Assembly: GCF_001808555.1 (NCBI RefSeq) | Contig: NZ_KV793803.1 | Coordinates: 25,466-71,434, forward strand | Length of the DNA stretch: 45,969 nucleotides | Origin: Porphyromonas sp. HMSC065F10 | GTDB taxonomy: Bacteria; Bacteroidota; Bacteroidia; Bacteroidales; Porphyromonadaceae | Direction: 5' to 3' | Part shown: piece after piece, positions 42,261-45,969 of the stretch | Numbering within the stretch: the first letter of the stretch is position 1 | Layout of the letters: the number at the start of each line of letters is the position of its first letter | Program-made: the position numbers and the translations under genes | Notes under the pieces: generated by a model | Databases searched by the model: none | What the model saw: the letters and a program-made list of their open reading frames with translations, nothing else | Told to the model about the DNA's origin: nothing

Positions 42261-44770
42261 AGAAAGTACTCTTTCCGATAGTTCTTTCTCTACTGGTGGG
42301 CGGACAGGCATTTGCTGCACATCCGACCGATACCTTAACCATCCTGCACTACCGGGCACTCCCTGTGACAAAGCTCACTGCTCCGATGGAGACCGATAGT
42401 GTCAATCTCTATGGCAAGTCTCGCGACTCCTTTACGTCCTTGACTGATCTGCCGATGGTAGCGCCCGAAAGCCCCTTACTGGCGGACGTCACTGCACCTG
42501 CGGATACGGTTATCCGACTCGAGGGGGGGAGGCTGTATAGGCTCTCAACCGCCATACTCTCCACATCGTACGAGAAGGCCTCCCTGGTTGTCTCCTGTAC
42601 GATGCCCTACAAGCTCTACTTCGATGGCAAGGTCCTTGGAGAGAAAAATAGAGTGCTGACTAACCCGCAGGAGGATCACTATGACTTGACCATCTATCCC
42701 TCAGCGCGTCGCACTCTGTCCATTGCCATAGAGGCAAGAGACTCGGCCAAGTTGGTTATGTCGGTCGTCCCCAAGAGATCCGGTCATACCCTCTCCCTCA
42801 GGACTGATCCTGTAGAGTATATGAGTATGGACTTTGGACTCACCGAGGAGACTCTGACAGGTGTACGTATGTCCCCCAGTGGTCGCTTTACTGTTCTCTC
42901 CTCCGTCCGTATTGTTGACCTTAAGCGTCTCTACTCCACCGTGCTCTATGAGTGGACCCGTCGCATAGGGACCCTTCCCGATGGGGTCGCTAATGGTAGC
43001 TGGATGCCCCGCTCGGATCGGCTCTACTATACGGTGCAGACCGATCTCGGCAGGAGTCTGATGACCTACGACCCGGCTACGGGTGCTGAGGAACTCCTCT
43101 GTGAGGCCATCCCCGAGGGATCCTTCACGATGGCTCCAAGTGAGGATCGCTTGATCTTCTATCGAGAGACAACAGGTGACAAGCACTCTACCTATGTGGA
43201 TCGAGCGCTAGGGCGCGATGACCATAGGGGGCTGACGGGACCCAGGACGCGATATGATCTTTACCTCTTTGACTTCGCCACGCGAGACTATCGCCCTCTG
43301 ACCTATGGCTATCGCTCCGTGGGGCTGGAGGACATTAGTCCGGACAGCAGGCGGATCATTTATTCAGTGACAGATGAGGATGTCACGGAGTCTCCCTTCT
43401 ACGCCACTGCCTACTACGAGATGGATCTGGAGACGATGGCGGTTGATACCCTCTTTGCTCCCACTTCTGATCTCTCCTACGTTGGCTATACCCATGCCCC
43501 GGGTCAGTTGCTTGTCCTGGGCAATCCTGATGCCTTTGACGGTCTGGGGCGCAACCTCCCCGATGGTATGACGACAAATACCTACGAGACGGATATCTAC
43601 CTCTATGACCGGAGGAGCAGGACGGCTAAGGTCTTTACGAAGGACTTTGCCCCCTCCGTGCAGTCAGTTCGCCTCGCTCAGGACCGGATGCAGGCGCTCT
43701 TCCGTGCTGCGGACAGGGACTACCAGAGGCTCTACACGCTTGACCTGATAAGTGGAAAGATCAGCCCTCTGCCGGTGAGTGTTGATTATGTGGGATCCTA
43801 CGCTGTGGATGCTCAGTGCAAGACCTTTGCTTACGTCGGTGAGTGTGCCAATAGGGTGGCGAATGCTTACCTGGGAGATGTCACACGTCGCACCTCCTCG
43901 GTCCTCAGAGATCTGGCCTCTGAGCGGATGAAGGATATGAAAGTGGGAAGTGTGCAGGACTGGAGCTTCACCATGCCGGATGGCAGTCAGGTGCCGGGAC
44001 GCTTTTACTTGCCACCGACCTTTGATCCCCAGAAGAAGTACCCGCTCTTGGTGTACTACTACGGCGGTACCTCACCCGTGGGGCGGATGTTTGACTGGTA
44101 CTACTCTCAGCCGATGTATGCCGCACAGGACTATGTCGTGCTGGTGCTCAATCCGAGCGGTACCATTGGCTGGGGTCAGGAGTACGCATCCAGGCATGTC
44201 AATGCCTGGGGTGACCGGACCGCTGATGAGATCATCGCTGCCACTAAGGGCTTCGTCGATAGTCATCCCTATGTCAATGGCAAGCGGATCGGCTGCTTCG
44301 GTGCCAGCTACGGAGGCTTTATGACCCAGTATCTCCTCACTAAGACGGACCTCTTTGCCTGCGCCATCAGCCACGCCGGCATCAGTGCACTCTCCTCCTA
44401 CTGGGGGCAGGGTACCTGGGGCATCGGATACAGCACGGTCGCTAGTACAGACAGTTATCCGTGGAATAATCCCGACCTCTATGCCAAGCACAGTCCGCTC
44501 TTCCGTGCCGACAAGATCCACACTCCTCTGCTCCTCACCCATGGCACATCGGACACCAATGTCCCCTTCGGAGAGAGCGTCCAGCTCTACAATGCGCTCA
44601 AGATCCTCGGACGACCGGTGGAGCTGATCCGCGTCTATGGTGAGGATCACCATGTGATGGAGCTCCACCGCCGGCAGATCTGGATGCGCTCGATGATGGC
44701 ATGGTTCCAGAAGTGGCTCAAGGATGACCCCACCTGGTGGGACGATATGTATCCTGAGCGACACTACTGA
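42257..44770 (+). CDS. S9 family prolyl oligopeptidase-type peptidase
   Basis: An 837-residue exported protein with signal peptide (about 1-21, LFPIVLSLLVGGQAFA). A long N-terminal beta-propeller-like region (about 190-560) is followed by an alpha/beta-hydrolase C-terminal domain with the nucleophile Ser in GASYGGF, the Asp in THGTSDTNVPF and the His in GEDHHVM. It belongs near the dipeptidyl-peptidase/acylaminoacyl-peptidase group known in Porphyromonas for peptide feeding. Specificity cannot be fixed by eye. The last gene of the run, ended by a bidirectional terminator. Confidence 0.9.
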   Translation: MKKVLFPIVLSLLVGGQAFAAHPTDTLTILHYRALPVTKLTAPMETDSVNLYGKSRDSFTSLTDLPMVAPESPLLADVTAPADTVIRLEGGRLYRLSTAILSTSYEKASLVVSCTMPYKLYFDGKVLGEKNRVLTNPQEDHYDLTIYPSARRTLSIAIEARDSAKLVMSVVPKRSGHTLSLRTDPVEYMSMDFGLTEETLTGVRMSPSGRFTVLSSVRIVDLKRLYSTVLYEWTRRIGTLPDGVANGSWMPRSDRLYYTVQTDLGRSLMTYDPATGAEELLCEAIPEGSFTMAPSEDRLIFYRETTGDKHSTYVDRALGRDDHRGLTGPRTRYDLYLFDFATRDYRPLTYGYRSVGLEDISPDSRRIIYSVTDEDVTESPFYATAYYEMDLETMAVDTLFAPTSDLSYVGYTHAPGQLLVLGNPDAFDGLGRNLPDGMTTNTYETDIYLYDRRSRTAKVFTKDFAPSVQSVRLAQDRMQALFRAADRDYQRLYTLDLISGKISPLPVSVDYVGSYAVDAQCKTFAYVGECANRVANAYLGDVTRRTSSVLRDLASERMKDMKVGSVQDWSFTMPDGSQVPGRFYLPPTFDPQKKYPLLVYYYGGTSPVGRMFDWYYSQPMYAAQDYVVLVLNPSGTIGWGQEYASRHVNAWGDRTADEIIAATKGFVDSHPYVNGKRIGCFGASYGGFMTQYLLTKTDLFACAISHAGISALSSYWGQGTWGIGYSTVASTDSYPWNNPDLYAKHSPLFRADKIHTPLLLTHGTSDTNVPFGESVQLYNALKILGRPVELIRVYGEDHHVMELHRRQIWMRSMMAWFQKWLKDDPTWWDDMYPERHY

Positions 44771-44804
44771 TCCGACAGACCTTATCCCTTAGGTGGGTAA
44801 AAGG

Positions 44805-44848
44805 AAAAAGAGGCCTCCTTGTTATTCGGCAGGGAGACCTCTTTTTTT
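44805..44848. terminator. Bidirectional terminator between S9 peptidase and phosphoesterase
   Basis: AAAAAGAGG-c-CTCC pairs with GGAG-a-CCTCTTTTT (44805-44820 with 44831-44848), with A- and T-runs on both sides. Confidence 0.85.
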
Positions 44849-44865
44849 CTCTACCTTTTACTCCA

Positions 44866-45777
44866 CTACTCGTCCCAGCCGTCGTCGATATACTCCCAGC
44901 TGTACTGATCCTTCTCCGGGTCAAGCGTCAGCAGGAGGTAGCCCTCCTCTGTGCCATCTAAGGGTCCCTGCCACCAGGCACCACTCACAGCACCTCCCAT
45001 CAGGAGCCAGGTGCCGTGACTGAATAGCTCCTCATGGACGTGATTGTGTCCCTGCAGCACCGCCACCGTATGATACTCTGCGAGGAGATCCCAGAGGGGC
45101 TTGAAGTTGCTTATCAGATCCTTGTCACACACCTTCCCCTCCGTGGCAGCATAGTACAGCGACTGGATCGGCACGTGGGTAACCACGATCAGAGGGCACC
45201 CCTCCGGCATTTCCTTTAGGTCCTCCTTGATCCACTCCATCTGCTCCCGAGAGATCGAGTAGCTGCCCTTCTTGCTCGGGACGACCGAGTTGATCACCAC
45301 ATAGTGGACCCCCTTGTGGTCAATGGAGTAGGTCGAGCGACCAAGGTGCTTCTCAAAGAGCTCCACCCCTGTCGGCTCCTTGCTGCCATCCTCGCGGTAG
45401 TAGTAGCGGTCATGATTCCCGATGGTATAATAGGTCGGGATGCCGGTCTCCTCGGCCATACTGCGTATCCTGTCCAGAGCAAGCCCGGCCCTCTCGTAGT
45501 CCTCCGGCAGACGTCGATCTAGATCGGCCAGGTCACCCCCCAGGATCATAAGGTCCACGTCGTGATCCTTTACGCTATCAAGAGCACGCCTGTAGCCGGC
45601 GCACTTACGGGGCGTCCCCTGTACGTCGAGGTGAATGTCTGTAAGGAACGCTACTCTGAATGGTCCCGACTCTTCGGCCTCTATTGTTAGCGGGGTGATC
45701 AGTAGAGCTAAGAGCAAGGGGAGGAGTAGTCTTGAGATAAGACCTGTACTTGAGGGACTCATAGTGTGTTGTGTCAT
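44866..45777 (-). CDS. Secreted metallophosphoesterase
   Basis: A 303-residue exported calcineurin-like phosphoesterase. A signal peptide (about 14-36, LISRLLLPLLLALLITPL) is followed by the metal-site blocks FLTDIHLDVQ, LGGDLADL, TIGNHDRYYY, VVTHVP and LQGHNHVHEE. The reading frame runs to 45831, but that start lies within the promoter box, so 45777 (or the next ATG at 45762) is the likely start. The fold acts on phosphoesters or nucleotides; the substrate is unknown. It stands alone between a terminator and the repeat array at the window end. Confidence 0.88.
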   Translation of the reverse strand: MTQHTMSPSSTGLISRLLLPLLLALLITPLTIEAEESGPFRVAFLTDIHLDVQGTPRKCAGYRRALDSVKDHDVDLMILGGDLADLDRRLPEDYERAGLALDRIRSMAEETGIPTYYTIGNHDRYYYREDGSKEPTGVELFEKHLGRSTYSIDHKGVHYVVINSVVPSKKGSYSISREQMEWIKEDLKEMPEGCPLIVVTHVPIQSLYYAATEGKVCDKDLISNFKPLWDLLAEYHTVAVLQGHNHVHEELFSHGTWLLMGGAVSGAWWQGPLDGTEEGYLLLTLDPEKDQYSWEYIDDGWDE

Positions 45778-45821
45778 GAGATAGATGATTGATTGTTGCT
45801 TTTTGCTTTTTGCTTTATGCA

Positions 45822-45829
45822 AATCTACC
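45822..45829 (-). promoter_or_regulatory. -7 box for the secreted phosphoesterase
   Basis: TAGATTTG on the minus strand, followed by CA. It overlaps the first codons of the longest reading frame, which sets an upper bound on the start codon. Confidence 0.65.
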
Positions 45830-45925
45830 ACGCTCCTGTCTCATGTGCGTGTCGATATTGATACAGATTTGTTTCAGTCACCATAGGTGAAATTGCCTAT
45901 CGGCGAAACGCCTGAAGATCACAGC

Positions 45926-45969
45926 GAAAGATCCTCTACCTACAGGGTCATTTCTTTTACCGGTAAAAG
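45926..45969 (-). repeat. Palindrome array, locus 4 (cut by window edge)
   Basis: The perfect palindrome CTTTTACCGGTAAAAG (45954-45969) reaches the last base of the window. On the minus strand it is followed by AAATGA and then the flank beginning CCCTGTAGG (45947-45926), closely matching the flank at 27927. Further units probably lie beyond the window. It lies upstream of the phosphoesterase promoter. Confidence 0.8.

Overview
The window is a 46-kb chromosomal segment of a Bacteroidota bacterium, most likely a Porphyromonas or close relative (inference from gene content; no species is assigned). Supporting signs are the phylum-specific promoter pattern TTG/TTTG-N19-21-TAnnTTTG before many genes, weak Shine-Dalgarno sequences, DUF4293 and the BamD-omega-DUF4293 gene set, a fused NagB/PIG-L protein, the FrdCAB-like succinate/fumarate complex, an SDR-type threonine dehydrogenase and an Rne/Rng-HU-mS38-like cluster.

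Layout. 1-6.8 kb: bamD, RNA polymerase omega-like and DUF4293 genes (-), a hypothetical protein and an MscS-type channel (+), then an amidase and trigger factor (-). 6.9-12.8 kb: a five-gene (-) operon lysS-gpsA-Crp-like-MATE-metallophosphoesterase. 12.9-15.7 kb: an outer-membrane beta-barrel protein. 15.8-16.1 kb: an RNA locus on the minus strand, with SRP RNA directly followed by tRNA-Thr(TGT). 16.2-23.8 kb: rarA, htpG (+, with a sigma-54-like motif upstream), superoxide dismutase, threonine dehydrogenase and the NagB/PIG-L fusion. 24-27.6 kb: sdhCAB. 28.3-34.6 kb: glyA, a GH20 lipoprotein, HU, a 30-residue mS38-like protein and RNase G. 34.7-36.5 kb: a decayed Mu-like prophage remnant. 36.7-44.8 kb: a six-gene (+) run of M24 peptidase, CPBP protease, GH29 fucosidase, nfo, ispE and an S9 peptidase. 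44.9-45.8 kb: a second secreted metallophosphoesterase.

Most of the window is core chromosome. The GH20 hexosaminidase, GH29 fucosidase and NagB/PIG-L protein suggest use of host glycans. sdhCAB, threonine dehydrogenase and glyA suggest an amino-acid-fermenting, fumarate-respiring life.

Two things stand out as possibly undescribed. (1) The prophage remnant holds three related copies of a predicted small RNA of about 93 nt on the minus strand. Each has a TTG/TTTG-N20/21-TAnnTTTG promoter, two stems that co-vary between copies, and a U-tailed terminator that overlaps antisense the 3' end of a toxin-like coding sequence. (2) Four intergenic loci carry oriented arrays of a 16-bp palindrome repeated every 22 bp, with interchangeable half-sites and a conserved flank. 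A fifth locus (36331-36506) has the same 22-bp period but a different sequence.
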